This document shows positions 1 to 8,100 of a stretch of DNA of 26,476 nt, one piece after another. The stretch comes from a virus, in IMG/VR virus record IMGVR_UViG_3300042292_000005, positions 1 to 26,476 of that record; one strand, written 5' to 3'. The notes beneath the pieces are model-generated. The model saw nothing but the letters and a program-made list of their open reading frames with translations, did not search any database and had not been told where the DNA came from. Positions within the stretch are counted from its first letter, which is position 1. Each line of letters starts with the position of its first letter. The translations under genes were made by a program, and so were the position numbers.

Positions 1-139
1 AACGAGGATCAAGGACACCACCCATTGTTGTGAAGTCAAGTGACAGCGTGGAGCCATCGCCAAGACTATTCATCGTCAGCATGTCACCCATAGCACCGCG
101 AGACATGGGACGGTGGAAGCGGCCGAGTTTTGATCTCAT
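1..139 (-). CDS. Unknown protein, N-terminal part only (cut by left window edge)
   Basis: The start codon (139-137) shares one base with the stop of the 189-aa gene (TAATG), and the frame stays open to the window edge, giving 46 complete codons. The visible protein begins MRSKLGRFHRPMSRGAMGDM and continues through LTMNSLGDGSTLSLDF to GGVLDPR. It is rich in methionine, glycine and basic residues at the start. The one-base overlap, the same strand and the absence of stops support a real gene that is translationally coupled to its upstream neighbour. A weak GGA about 11 bases before the ATG could serve as ribosome binding site. I do not recognise the family. Its position after the spike genes suggests another virion or lysis-region protein, but that is inference from context only. 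Confidence 0.6.
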   Translation of the reverse strand, partial: MRSKLGRFHRPMSRGAMGDMLTMNSLGDGSTLSLDFTTMGGVLDPR

Positions 140-708
140 TAGATGTATCCGTAGAATGCGCCCATCTTTGGGGTGCTTGTGTTTGTTCCCTTGAATTGCA
201 ACATGATGTACTGATGACCAGTTGTGTCAATCAATGCTTCGGCAGGTTCAACAAGCGAGGCTGTTCCAGTTGCAGGGGTGTACAGATTCACGGTTGGGTA
301 GCCAGCAACAGCAGTCAACTTGCTAAACCAATAATGAGTTACACCGTCAACAGAAAGTGAAGAAACCGTTCCGGTAGTCAACTCCACCTGGATCTCAGCA
401 ATAACCGAAGGAATGTAGACAACCGTTCCTACTGTCTGCGTGTAAGTGGTGTAGCCAACAACGCGGAAACATCCACCCGTAAAGTTGGCGTTGGTTGGCG
501 CAGTGGTCGTTGTTGAGCAGAACGGCTGAATACGCAACAGACTTGGCTTGTCGCCAAGATTGCTAGGGATCAGGAAGTTCTGCCCAGTAGTGGTAGGTGC
601 AGTAACCGTAGGTTGCACAACGGAATACGCACCACCGCTAGTAATAGCAATAGGGCCTGTCGTTAGGTAACTTGGCTTTTCAGTAGCGATAGTAATGTCT
701 TGTGGCAT
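139..708 (-). CDS. Unknown Thr/Ser/Gly-rich protein, possible virion surface protein
   Basis: A 189-aa reading frame with a good ribosome binding site (AAAGGAAACCC before the ATG) lies 9 bases after the stop of the coiled-coil membrane protein gene. The protein is rich in Thr, Ser, Val, Gly and Ala, contains runs such as TTTTAPT, and alternates hydrophobic and polar residues in a way that suggests beta-strands. There is no signal peptide and no membrane helix. One pair of cysteines flanks the Thr-rich stretch (FCSTTTTAPTNANFTGGC). I do not recognise a family. The composition resembles phage capsid-decoration, head-fibre or tail-fibre-tip proteins, and it sits downstream of the receptor-binding genes, so a virion surface role is plausible but unproven. 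Confidence 0.75.
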   Translation of the reverse strand: MPQDITIATEKPSYLTTGPIAITSGGAYSVVQPTVTAPTTTGQNFLIPSNLGDKPSLLRIQPFCSTTTTAPTNANFTGGCFRVVGYTTYTQTVGTVVYIPSVIAEIQVELTTGTVSSLSVDGVTHYWFSKLTAVAGYPTVNLYTPATGTASLVEPAEALIDTTGHQYIMLQFKGTNTSTPKMGAFYGYI

Positions 709-717
709 GGGTTTCCT

Positions 718-942
718 TTAGGTGAATACGCGAATGAAGAAACTAGCAGCGAGGCTCATGCCGGCTCCAATAGCCGCTGACCAACCGAGCATGTAGCCGC
801 GTGAGTATTCAAGAGATCGGATGCGCTCGTCGTGTTCCTTCAGAGCAGCCGAGTGTTGAGTGTGCATTGAGAGCAACGAATCCACCTTGCCTTCTAGGCG
901 ACCAATGGCGAGAAACAGTTCTTCGTTGTGGGTGGAGGTCAT
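718..942 (-). CDS. Small coiled-coil plus transmembrane protein, XhlA/holin-accessory-like
   Basis: This 74-aa protein has two parts. Residues 1-48 are charged and helical with heptad-like spacing (GRLEGKVDSLLSMH, then EHDERIRSLEYSR). Residues 50-70 form a single hydrophobic helix (MLGWSAAIGAGMSLAASFF), followed by a short basic tail. The layout, an amphipathic coiled coil with an E-RI-x-LE-type motif followed by a C-terminal membrane helix, is that of XhlA-type haemolysin/holin-accessory proteins and many unnamed small phage membrane proteins. I infer a role in lysis or in membrane tethering. No endolysin or spanin gene is visible beside it within the window. The start is preceded by AAAGAA, a fair ribosome binding site, and the 84-aa gene ends 8 bases upstream. 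The membrane topology is clear; the lysis role is uncertain. Confidence 0.75.
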   Translation of the reverse strand: MTSTHNEELFLAIGRLEGKVDSLLSMHTQHSAALKEHDERIRSLEYSRGYMLGWSAAIGAGMSLAASFFIRVFT

Positions 943-950
943 GTGGTTCT

Positions 951-1205
951 TTAGCAGTCGGTTGCGTTCAAGAACTCAGGGAGCGTCTTCAAATGCAGGT
1001 AGGCCTGTTTAATCGGGTTCTCGCCTGTGATGTCATAGGCGCACACAAACCCGTCATCGCCAAATGCAGGGAATGAAACATCCTTGTACGCACGGACGCG
1101 GAAAGTCATTGATGCGTTGGTAATCAACGAAATGCTTTCAACGCGGTGGTATGCGTTTGTTGCTTCAAAGCCCTGCGGTGATGTTGTTGTCTTTGAGAGT
1201 GCCAT
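951..1205 (-). CDS. Conserved-looking 84-aa phage protein of unknown function
   Basis: I chose the ATG at 1205 (MALSKTTTSPQGFEATNAYH) rather than the upstream ATG at 1289, because 1205 has an AAGGAAC ribosome binding site and begins just after the stop of the spike gene (1219-1221). The longer form would overlap that gene by 71 bases. The protein is soluble and predicted mostly beta (MTFRVRAYKD, DGFVCAYDITG), with a helical C-terminus ending KTLPEFLNATDC. It carries no known catalytic motif. I recall similar short proteins (NAYHRVE near the start, NPI-QAY and LKTLPEF-ATDC at the end) as unnamed genes beside tail genes in other phages; this is memory, not a search. A decayed relative of its last 14 codons lies at 2518-2562, directly before the same spike gene, so the gene family appears to be linked to the spike genes. 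Confidence 0.85.
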   Translation of the reverse strand: MALSKTTTSPQGFEATNAYHRVESISLITNASMTFRVRAYKDVSFPAFGDDGFVCAYDITGENPIKQAYLHLKTLPEFLNATDC

Positions 1206-1218
1206 GTTGTGTTCCTTA

Positions 1219-2508
1219 TTACTTTCCAACCCAGCCAGTATTCCCGGCTCCTGATTCTTTGACATACAAACTAGTACCAGCACCGCCATCGGTTCTCATA
1301 AACAGACTTCCGACAGATGCTGTAATCGCACCCTCGGGCGTTCCTGTTCCTGAATTGATCTTTGGCCCTGTCTTTGATTGCAACGAACCATCGGTATTCA
1401 TAACCCATTGCTGCACCGAGTTAATTAGGAATTGATGAACGCCCGTAACACCAGCAAGATATTGAATAGATGCGCCAAGAACATTGTTGATTTGCAAATT
1501 ATTTGCGGAACTCAAACTCACAGATATTCTGTCTGAGATTAAACCACCAACTTTTTGAAACACATATCCGCTGCCAAAGCCTGTGTCTTGGATAAGTGTC
1601 TCACCTACAAATCTTGTTTGTCCGCACGATCCACCAGTACTATTTACAATAAGTGAGTTTGAGCAATTGCTCATTGCAACTGTTCCACCAGCCATTGTTG
1701 ACTCAAATGTAATGGTGCTGCCGGTTGTTTGGATTACTTGAGAGAAGTTTGAAAAACTTCCACCAACAGAAATGTTGGCGCATCTTGCACCACTTACTGT
1801 AAATCCACCTGCGCCAGCGGATACCGCTACGGATCCCGTAAGTTTTCCACATTGAATCGAAGTCAACAAACTTGCGCCAGTATTTGTTAATAGAATTCCA
1901 CCGTTAAATGTTCCAGTAGTAATTCCGTAAAGCCAATTGTAAATAGATGCGGCTGCTGTACTTCCAATTTCAATGCAGTATCCGGTTGCAGTAACGTCAC
2001 TTGTTTGCCAATTACCGTTTGTTCCAATAATTTTCTGACCACTGCCAGTAGCAAGCAACGCCCGTCCTTCTGCCCATACAGATCCGCAATTCAAATATGA
2101 ACAGTTGTTTCCACTTGTTACAAGGTTGTTCCCAGTAAATGCTGGCGAACTTGACGTTCCACCGTAAAACAATAAATCTTTAAATGTCAACGATTGACCC
2201 GTACATGTAAGCAACGGGCCGTTTGCATTCTTCATTAGGAATGCTTGACCGTATCCATGAAACGATTGCGAGTTTGTTGACTGCGTTAAATTGTTGACAC
2301 GGTAAGTGCCTTCGGGAAACACAATGTTTTTGCCCGTATTGATAGCCGCCTGAATCGCAACCGTATCATCGGTTGTGCCATCACCAACCGCGCCAAAGTC
2401 TTTCACGCTCACCGTGTCGCGGAACTTCGTCAGCGCGGTGCGCTGGACTGCGCCCGTGCCGGCGGCTAGGAACGTGACTTGCTCGGATGTTGGCTTGGTG
2501 TTGGGCAT
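1219..2508 (-). CDS. Tailspike-like protein with pectate-lyase-type beta-helix, no virion anchor
   Basis: This 429-aa protein opens with a short linker, then at residues 28-60 shows the hallmark of the Pectate_lyase_3 family (FRDTVSVKDFGAVGDG, then a D-D-T-AIQAAI segment and FPEGTYRV). The next 250 residues or so are Gly/Ser/Asn/Thr-rich with short hydrophobic strands, as in a right-handed beta-helix. The C-terminal 50 residues (KINSGTGTPEGAITA...SLFMRTDGGAGTSLYVKES...GWVGK) match a tip segment common in phage fibres. Spikes of this type bind or cut cell-surface polysaccharide. Unlike the 855-aa protein it lacks a T7-type N-terminal anchor, so it must attach through a partner, perhaps the 855-aa fibre as a branched spike. 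Its linker and fold start are shared with that fibre. The central part is AT-richer than the ends, suggesting a swapped receptor-binding region. The ribosome binding site is AAGGA. Confidence 0.85.
   Translation of the reverse strand: MPNTKPTSEQVTFLAAGTGAVQRTALTKFRDTVSVKDFGAVGDGTTDDTVAIQAAINTGKNIVFPEGTYRVNNLTQSTNSQSFHGYGQAFLMKNANGPLLTCTGQSLTFKDLLFYGGTSSSPAFTGNNLVTSGNNCSYLNCGSVWAEGRALLATGSGQKIIGTNGNWQTSDVTATGYCIEIGSTAAASIYNWLYGITTGTFNGGILLTNTGASLLTSIQCGKLTGSVAVSAGAGGFTVSGARCANISVGGSFSNFSQVIQTTGSTITFESTMAGGTVAMSNCSNSLIVNSTGGSCGQTRFVGETLIQDTGFGSGYVFQKVGGLISDRISVSLSSANNLQINNVLGASIQYLAGVTGVHQFLINSVQQWVMNTDGSLQSKTGPKINSGTGTPEGAITASVGSLFMRTDGGAGTSLYVKESGAGNTGWVGK
2346..2478 (-). repeat. Spike hinge module, copy in the 429-aa spike gene
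   Basis: This 133-bp stretch aligns without gaps to 4237-4369 in the 855-aa fibre gene (constant offset of 1891 bases). The encoded peptides share VTF...AGxGA...RTA..KFRD.VSVKDFGAVGDG.T.DT.AIQAA. It is both the start of the beta-helix fold and a likely recombination hinge. Confidence 0.8.
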
Positions 2509-2517
2509 GGGGAGTCC

Positions 2518-2562
2518 TTAGCAGTCGGTGGCAGTGGCGAACTCAGGCAAGTTCTTGATGTG
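2518..2562 (-). pseudogene. Remnant of the 84-aa gene family (last 14 codons plus stop)
   Basis: Read on the minus strand in frame, this intergenic stretch encodes HIKNLPEFATATDC followed by TAA. The 84-aa gene ends HLKTLPEFLNATDC then TAA (951-953). Ten of the 14 residues are identical, and the DNA shares exact blocks such as CCTGAGTTC and ACCGACTGCTAA. An in-frame TGA lies immediately before the first codon, and the stop of the fibre gene (2567-2569) begins five bases upstream, so no open gene remains. I interpret this as the 3' end of a former homologue of the 84-aa gene whose body was lost by deletion or when the fibre gene's end was replaced. Its stop codon overlaps the AAGGA ribosome binding site of the 429-aa spike gene, which may be why this piece was kept. 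Confidence 0.8.
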
Positions 2563-2566
2563 TCAA

Positions 2567-5134
2567 TTACAAGGTAAGGTTTGTAAAGTTCAAATAATGA
2601 ATCGCTACCCGAATTACACCACCAGTAAATGCAGAAGTCTTTGACGTAATCAGCAAGTTTGTAGCACTTGCATAATTAATTGGCGTAGTTGCGGTGCTGT
2701 TTGTTACAGCAGTTACCGTAGTGCCTTGGGTGATAGTAAAGATACTTGCGTATCTAGTCAGGTCGGCAGCAACACCAATTTCAAATCCGGTCGCTCCAGT
2801 AATTGCGGTTGTCACAATTGCCGACACACCAACAACAACAGCACCTGCTGGAATAGCAGATGTCAGCGTAACTGTTGCGCCTGACAACGCGGCCGTATCA
2901 ACAATCTTTGTAATGACCGCAGCGCGGCTACCCTTAATTTGCGTGTTGTAGAAAGTTTTATTTGTTAACGGCTGAAATGCTGGGTCGTAAATTGTGCAAT
3001 CTGTAAAACTTGCTGCGCTGTTAAATGGACTATCAGATGTAGAAGTACTACTTCCACGCAATTGCGTTGACATTAAAGACACCAAACTAGTGGCGTTTGT
3101 ATACAAATTAAACGGAGTTGCTGTTCCAAAGTCGCAGTTTTTAATAGAAGACGTACCAATTAGACCCGGAGCAACATAATAAAACCCACGGGTCTTAGCA
3201 CCGGAGCCTGGGTAATACTTAAATCCACTGATGTCTAGGCCTTGAACTGTTCCGTAATTGCTTCCGCTAGAATATGCAAAGACGTATATTTCGCCGTTTG
3301 CACTATTTTCTGCTGTTGTTTGGGAACTACGGTCAAGCGTTCCAGTGACCTTGATGTTCTTAAAGAAGAACGTCTGTTCCCAATTGTTTGGGTAACTTGG
3401 TTGGTAAGGTGTAAAATTATTGTAAAGACCAAATGCGGAAATTTTTGATGCAATAGTATCTGAAGACTTTACATACAAGTCAAAGTTAAGATTCTCAAAC
3501 AAAGTCCCAGCGTCACCGCGAGACATAGAAATAACAGAACAAAAACTATTATCAATGTATATGGTGCTGCCTAAATCATGTGCAACAATATCAAGGTCTG
3601 AACATCCCCTAGACGTTCCTGTTGGATAGCCTTGATTGTTTGTAGTTGCGTCTGTAATAAGAACTTGGCTTGGCGCAAGGTATTGGTTCTTGAAGTACGC
3701 ACGAACGCGTCCACCACGAACGCCAGCAAGATACGCAGAGCGGTGACTGCTTTCAGCATTTAATAGTAAATCTACGTTGGTTGCTAAATAAAATGCAACT
3801 GGATAGCCGCATTCAAACGTGTTCAAAGTAGCACGAATGTTGTTGTTTTCACCCTGCGTGTAATCAGTGTAATCACCAGCCCGAATGCCATATCGAAGAT
3901 ATTTCAAGTTGGCATTAATTGAAATGTTAGAGCAATTCGTTGACAAATTGACAAACGTAGCACCTCGATAACCAACGCCAATTGTTGGATCTGACTTGCT
4001 AACAATTGGTTGACCTTCGTAACTAATGCCTTCAATGCTAATGTCTGTGCATGAAACAAATTGAAAGACAATGCTCAAAGGTTCAGTGGCGTATGTGCGA
4101 CTGTCATACAACTTTGCACCGTCACCAGTAATGCGAATTTTGTTGTTACTGGTGTAAGTGACCATTGAGGTCGATTCAGGCCAAGTAATCAGGTATGTTC
4201 CTCGCGGATAAAAAACGCTTGTACTAGCAGCGTGTGCCGCTTGAATAGCAGCCGTGTCGTTTGTCACCCCATCCCCTACCGCGCCGAAGTCCTTAACGCT
4301 GACAACGTCGCGGAACTTAGCCTGAGCGGTACGCATCGTCGCGCCCGCGCCGGCAGGAACAAAGGTGACAAGCGAGGAATCTGTTGTACCAATCGCCGAT
4401 GTCAGGAAGTTGACAACCTCAATGTTGTCAGTTCCCGCGACCGGGGCTGCGCTAAACGTCAGCGTTGTGCCGGCAATCGTGTAGGTGTCGCGCTGCTGAT
4501 AGATGCCACCAATGAACACCTCGCAGGAGTTGCCAAGCGCACCGGGGTCTGAAGCAAGCGTGAACGCCACCTGCGACCCTGTGCCGCTGAACTGCTGACG
4601 GGTGATTGAGGTAGGCGAACCAGGCGATCCTGCCGTGACCACCGTTGGCTCGCCCGTTGCGTCAAACACAAGGAACGAGTTGGCGCGAGCGGCTGCGGTT
4701 GGCAACTCCATGTCAAGGCTTAGGCCGTCAGAGATCGGGATCTTGATAGACCGTGTCAATTCGTCAGCCATCTGCTGAATCTGAATCGTTGCCCGGTCGA
4801 GCGCGTCCGTGATGACTTCAGGGTAGAAGCCACCCTGGTTGGTCAGGTCGGTCGGTTGCAGGTTCGCAATATCCGAGGTAATGACCATCGTGAACCCGGT
4901 CGCCAGTACGGCAAGGAGCGTCACGTTGCCACCGGGATTGCTGTCTTGGTCGGTGTTCAATGACACCGTGTAGTCGGTGTTCAATATCAGCGTGGACTCA
5001 AGTCCCGTTGACGAGTCAGCGCGAACAACTTGCAAGTTTGAAGCGGCAAATATCTTAAAAGCGTACGGGAATACAGTTGCTGTGCCTGTGCCTATAAACG
5101 GCCCAGCGATTCGTACTGTTGAACTAATCGTCAT
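2567..5134 (-). CDS. Tail fibre/tailspike with T7-type anchor and pectate-lyase-like beta-helix
   Basis: This 855-aa protein is the main receptor-binding candidate. Residues 1-135 resemble the virion-anchoring N-terminus of the T7 gp17 fibre family (VFPYAFKIF near residue 20, then LTNQGGFYPEVITDALDRAT and IQQMADEL). Residues 180-245 form a small beta-domain (FSGTGSQVAFTLA...FIGGIYQQRDTY). Residues 265-310 carry the pectate-lyase-3 start (FRDVVSVKDFGAVGDG), followed by a long Asn/Ser/Thr/Gly-rich beta-helix region. The last 115 residues or so (ALSGATVTLTSAIPAGAVVV...TGATGFEIG) match a C-terminal domain seen on many phage fibres. The AGGAG ribosome binding site is clear. The gene follows the giant gp16-like gene, as gp17 follows gp16 in T7. 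The beta-helix part is markedly AT-richer than the anchor, a sign of module exchange. Enzymatic activity on polysaccharide is possible, but no catalytic residues can be assigned. Confidence 0.9.
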   Translation of the reverse strand: MTISSTVRIAGPFIGTGTATVFPYAFKIFAASNLQVVRADSSTGLESTLILNTDYTVSLNTDQDSNPGGNVTLLAVLATGFTMVITSDIANLQPTDLTNQGGFYPEVITDALDRATIQIQQMADELTRSIKIPISDGLSLDMELPTAAARANSFLVFDATGEPTVVTAGSPGSPTSITRQQFSGTGSQVAFTLASDPGALGNSCEVFIGGIYQQRDTYTIAGTTLTFSAAPVAGTDNIEVVNFLTSAIGTTDSSLVTFVPAGAGATMRTAQAKFRDVVSVKDFGAVGDGVTNDTAAIQAAHAASTSVFYPRGTYLITWPESTSMVTYTSNNKIRITGDGAKLYDSRTYATEPLSIVFQFVSCTDISIEGISYEGQPIVSKSDPTIGVGYRGATFVNLSTNCSNISINANLKYLRYGIRAGDYTDYTQGENNNIRATLNTFECGYPVAFYLATNVDLLLNAESSHRSAYLAGVRGGRVRAYFKNQYLAPSQVLITDATTNNQGYPTGTSRGCSDLDIVAHDLGSTIYIDNSFCSVISMSRGDAGTLFENLNFDLYVKSSDTIASKISAFGLYNNFTPYQPSYPNNWEQTFFFKNIKVTGTLDRSSQTTAENSANGEIYVFAYSSGSNYGTVQGLDISGFKYYPGSGAKTRGFYYVAPGLIGTSSIKNCDFGTATPFNLYTNATSLVSLMSTQLRGSSTSTSDSPFNSAASFTDCTIYDPAFQPLTNKTFYNTQIKGSRAAVITKIVDTAALSGATVTLTSAIPAGAVVVGVSAIVTTAITGATGFEIGVAADLTRYASIFTITQGTTVTAVTNSTATTPINYASATNLLITSKTSAFTGGVIRVAIHYLNFTNLTL
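4237..4369 (-). repeat. Spike hinge module, copy in the 855-aa fibre gene
   Basis: This is the partner of 2346-2478, ungapped over 133 bp. It lies exactly where base composition changes from GC-rich (anchor side, above about 4240) to AT-rich (receptor-binding side), which supports its use as a crossover point. Confidence 0.8.
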
Positions 5135-5183
5135 GGGACTTGGCTCCTAAAGGTTGCTGAAAGAATATTCATTTGCATGTTCC

Positions 5184-5195
5184 ATACGGGTACTA
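5184..5195 (-). promoter_or_regulatory. 12-bp repeated intergenic element, copy 1
   Basis: The minus strand reads TAGTACCCGTAT directly after the TGA stop of the giant gene and 50 bases before the fibre start codon. The same 12 bases, in the same orientation, begin at the stop codon of the portal gene (23919-23908). These are two of the few true gaps between genes. It could be a promoter, an RNA-processing site or chance; no -35/-10 pair is evident. Confidence 0.4.
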
Positions 5196-8100
5196 TCACT
5201 TCTTCTTACTCTCTGCGCTTGGCACTCCAGTGATCAGTCCGCGCATGTAGTCGATTGCTCCGGTCGGCTCAATCTTCCCGCGTTCGACTTCCATTTGGTA
5301 ACCGATTGGGCGACCAAGGACAGACACGGGAACTCCGGTTGCATTCGTAATGAGTGTCAACACATCGCGCACGTTCCTGCCCGTGAGTTCCTTGTCATCG
5401 GACGCAAGGTTGACAACTGCCTTGCCAACGCCAACGGTCGATGCCTCAAGCGAACCAATTGATGGGCTGCTTGTGATTCGATCGTCATATGTCCGAGCGG
5501 TGAATCCTGCGGCGAATGCTGTGTACGCGGCAGACCCAAACGGAACCATTGCCGCACCCGCTCGTACCTGGCTACCAAAGAACCAATCGGCGACATCGTC
5601 GAGGTATCCATCGTCATCATCGTCCCACCCAGCACCGAGGGAACGAGCAATAGCGTCTGCCACCAAGGTGGGGGCAAGGAACCCAAGCATGTAGATTGAC
5701 ACCAACTTGCCCTTGTTGCCGCGCCAGCCAAGGTCGCGCAACACCTTGACATACTCGTCAGTATTCAGGTTGGCAAGCATGTTGAAGTAACCCGTGAACT
5801 GCACGAAGGTCTTGTAGAACGGCGAGCCAACCTCAAAGGCTGCAACGTCCTCTGCCGACATGCTTCCCTGCGTTGAACGGACGGCAGCGTCAGCCTGTTG
5901 GATAGCCTCGGCCTGTGCTTCGCTGTCAGAAAGAGTAGTACCAATTTCTGACAGCACCTGGTTGTACTTGCCGTTCCAAGTCACGATGTCAACGAAGTTC
6001 TGAAACGCTGACTGTAGGAAGTATCCGTGATGCTGCGACCACTTCTGAATCTTGTCAAACTTGCTAGGGTTCAACAGCAGGTCGTTCATCTGATCTTGGA
6101 TCTCAAAGATCTGCGAGTGCATGCGCTCGTTCATAAACGGAGACAGGCCGGCAATAGCCTCGGCGGTCTTGCGTGGGCTTGCAAGGTAAGTAAGCAGCGA
6201 GTCTTTCAGCGCACCCTTGGACACCTTGAGCGCAGACGGGAACAACCCGGTGACCTGCTGCAATGCGTTTCGCAGGTTGGCAAACATGATTGACATACCC
6301 GTGCGTGAGCGCAGGGTGCGCCAGAAGTTGTCAATGACCTTGTTCCTACCAGGCTCGTTTGTTGACTGACGGGCGGTTCGGTTTAGCCAAGGCAGCAACA
6401 TAAACTCGACAACGGTCGGGTCAATGCGGCTTAACTTGTCAGCAAACCCACGGTTGTTGACGATGCGTAGCGCGTCCTTGATAGCCGGTTGGATGTTGGC
6501 AAATCGCAACACATCATCAATGTGCTTCGCCATCAACCGTACGTCGAGGCTCAGTGGCTTGTTGTACTCAACGCGACTCTTGGTGAATCCCATGCCTGTA
6601 CTTGGCATAGATGACCGGAAGTCTGCGTCAAGTTCCTCGGCCTTCGCCTGACGCTGTGCGTCACGAACAATTGCCGCGTCTGTCTTTGCAGGAACGTACC
6701 CACCTCGGTATGTGCCGAACGTGTTTGTGAACTGCGTTGCTTCGACTTCCTTGAAGTAGTAGCCGTACAGGTCGCGGTGCGCCTTCTGCGCGATTGGCTT
6801 GATTTCCTCGTTGAGATCCCACACCGATTGCAAGAAGTCAAAGTCCTTCTTTGTCAACACGCCCTCGGCAATCATGCGCTGAACAAACGAGTCCCATCGT
6901 GTTGTGTCAAGAGTTCCGTCACTGTTGAGTGAACCCCATCCACGACCAACTAGCAACTTTTTGTAGTTACTCTCGTTACCAGTGTGCAGCATTGCGCCAA
7001 GCAGTTCAGCCTTGCCAATGCCACCGTTACCAACGCCGAACGTGTAGTCGATTTCCGGTGATGTAATCTTGCCAACAGGCAATTCAAGTGTGCTAACAAG
7101 GTCAACAAACCGCTTGACGTAGTTGTTGCGGTCTACTCGGTACGCGTTGACAGCGTCCTTCACAGGCCGATAGATGTACTTGGTAAACGCACCAACGCCA
7201 CCAGCACCGTCCGTTGCGTCTGCCCAGTTCTCGACTCGGCGCAGCAATGCCTTTGCGCTGTACAGGTGAGCAGCAAACTTCTGCTTGGTTGTCAGTGCGC
7301 TCTTCTCGCCTGGTACGGTTGTTGGTACGCCGATCTCATTCAGTCGTGCGTCGAGTTCTGACAACACACCATCAAGCGCGATCTTCTTGCCGGCAACGGT
7401 GATTTGCTTGTCACGCCGTGACTGCTCCCACAAAGCGTCAACGACATCGCGCAACATGCGGAAGTCGTTCATTGTCATCTGCGTGTAGTCCGGCAAACCA
7501 GTACTTGCTTGATCAATCAGCGGTTTGATCGTTGCATACATCTCAGGGTTGTATGCCTCAAGTTTTGCAATGTAATCGGCAGGGTTCTTGCCAACCTTTC
7601 CAAACCCGTAGTACGACAGGATTGCCCGTGCAGCGTCAACCAAGTCCATGTTGCGCGACTTGGCAATCTTCTCGTCAGAACCAAAGAACTTGCGGAAGTC
7701 CTTGAGTGCCTTGTCAACTTCCTCAAGCGCAGCGGTAGAAACCTTGACCAACTGGTTCTGAACTACTTGCGCTTGCTTGGCGCGAATGACCACCTGTGCC
7801 GGCTCGCGGTTTCCGTACTTTGCCGCGAACGCGTCCTGACGATCCTTGGCAGCGGTAGCAGCCTGGTCGCCCTTCTTGGTGGCTTCGGCAACGGCAGTTG
7901 CCTCGTCAACCCCAGCAGCGATCTGCTCGTTGTAGGAACGGGTGTAGGAGGTCTTACGAGCCTGTTCAGGAGTCTGACGCTGTTTGTAGGCATCGGCAGC
8001 ATCTCGTGCTGCACGAGCCTCTGCGGCGGCGTAATTGCTCGGTCTGATGTTCTCAATCTTCTGTGCGTTGACAATCGTGTTAGCAGCCAACCGCGCAGCG

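Noticed and set aside
1206-1289. Longer N-terminus for the 84-aa protein
   Set aside because: It would run into the end of the spike gene and would skip the well-placed AAGGAAC site before 1205.
1219-2508. Diversity-generating retroelement target, considered because the head resembles BPP-1
   Set aside because: I saw no C-type-lectin-like variable end, no near-repeat with A-specific differences, and no reverse transcriptase in the window.
2535-2566. TTGACA at 2566-2561 as a sigma-70 promoter for the second spike gene
   Set aside because: No TATAAT-like box follows at 16-18 bases (the sequence there is AGTTCG, part of the gene remnant).
5147-5185. 12-codon open frame (MEHANEYSFSNL) between the giant gene and the fibre gene
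   Set aside because: It has no ribosome binding site, and its stop simply overlaps the fibre gene's own site; too short to support as a leader peptide.
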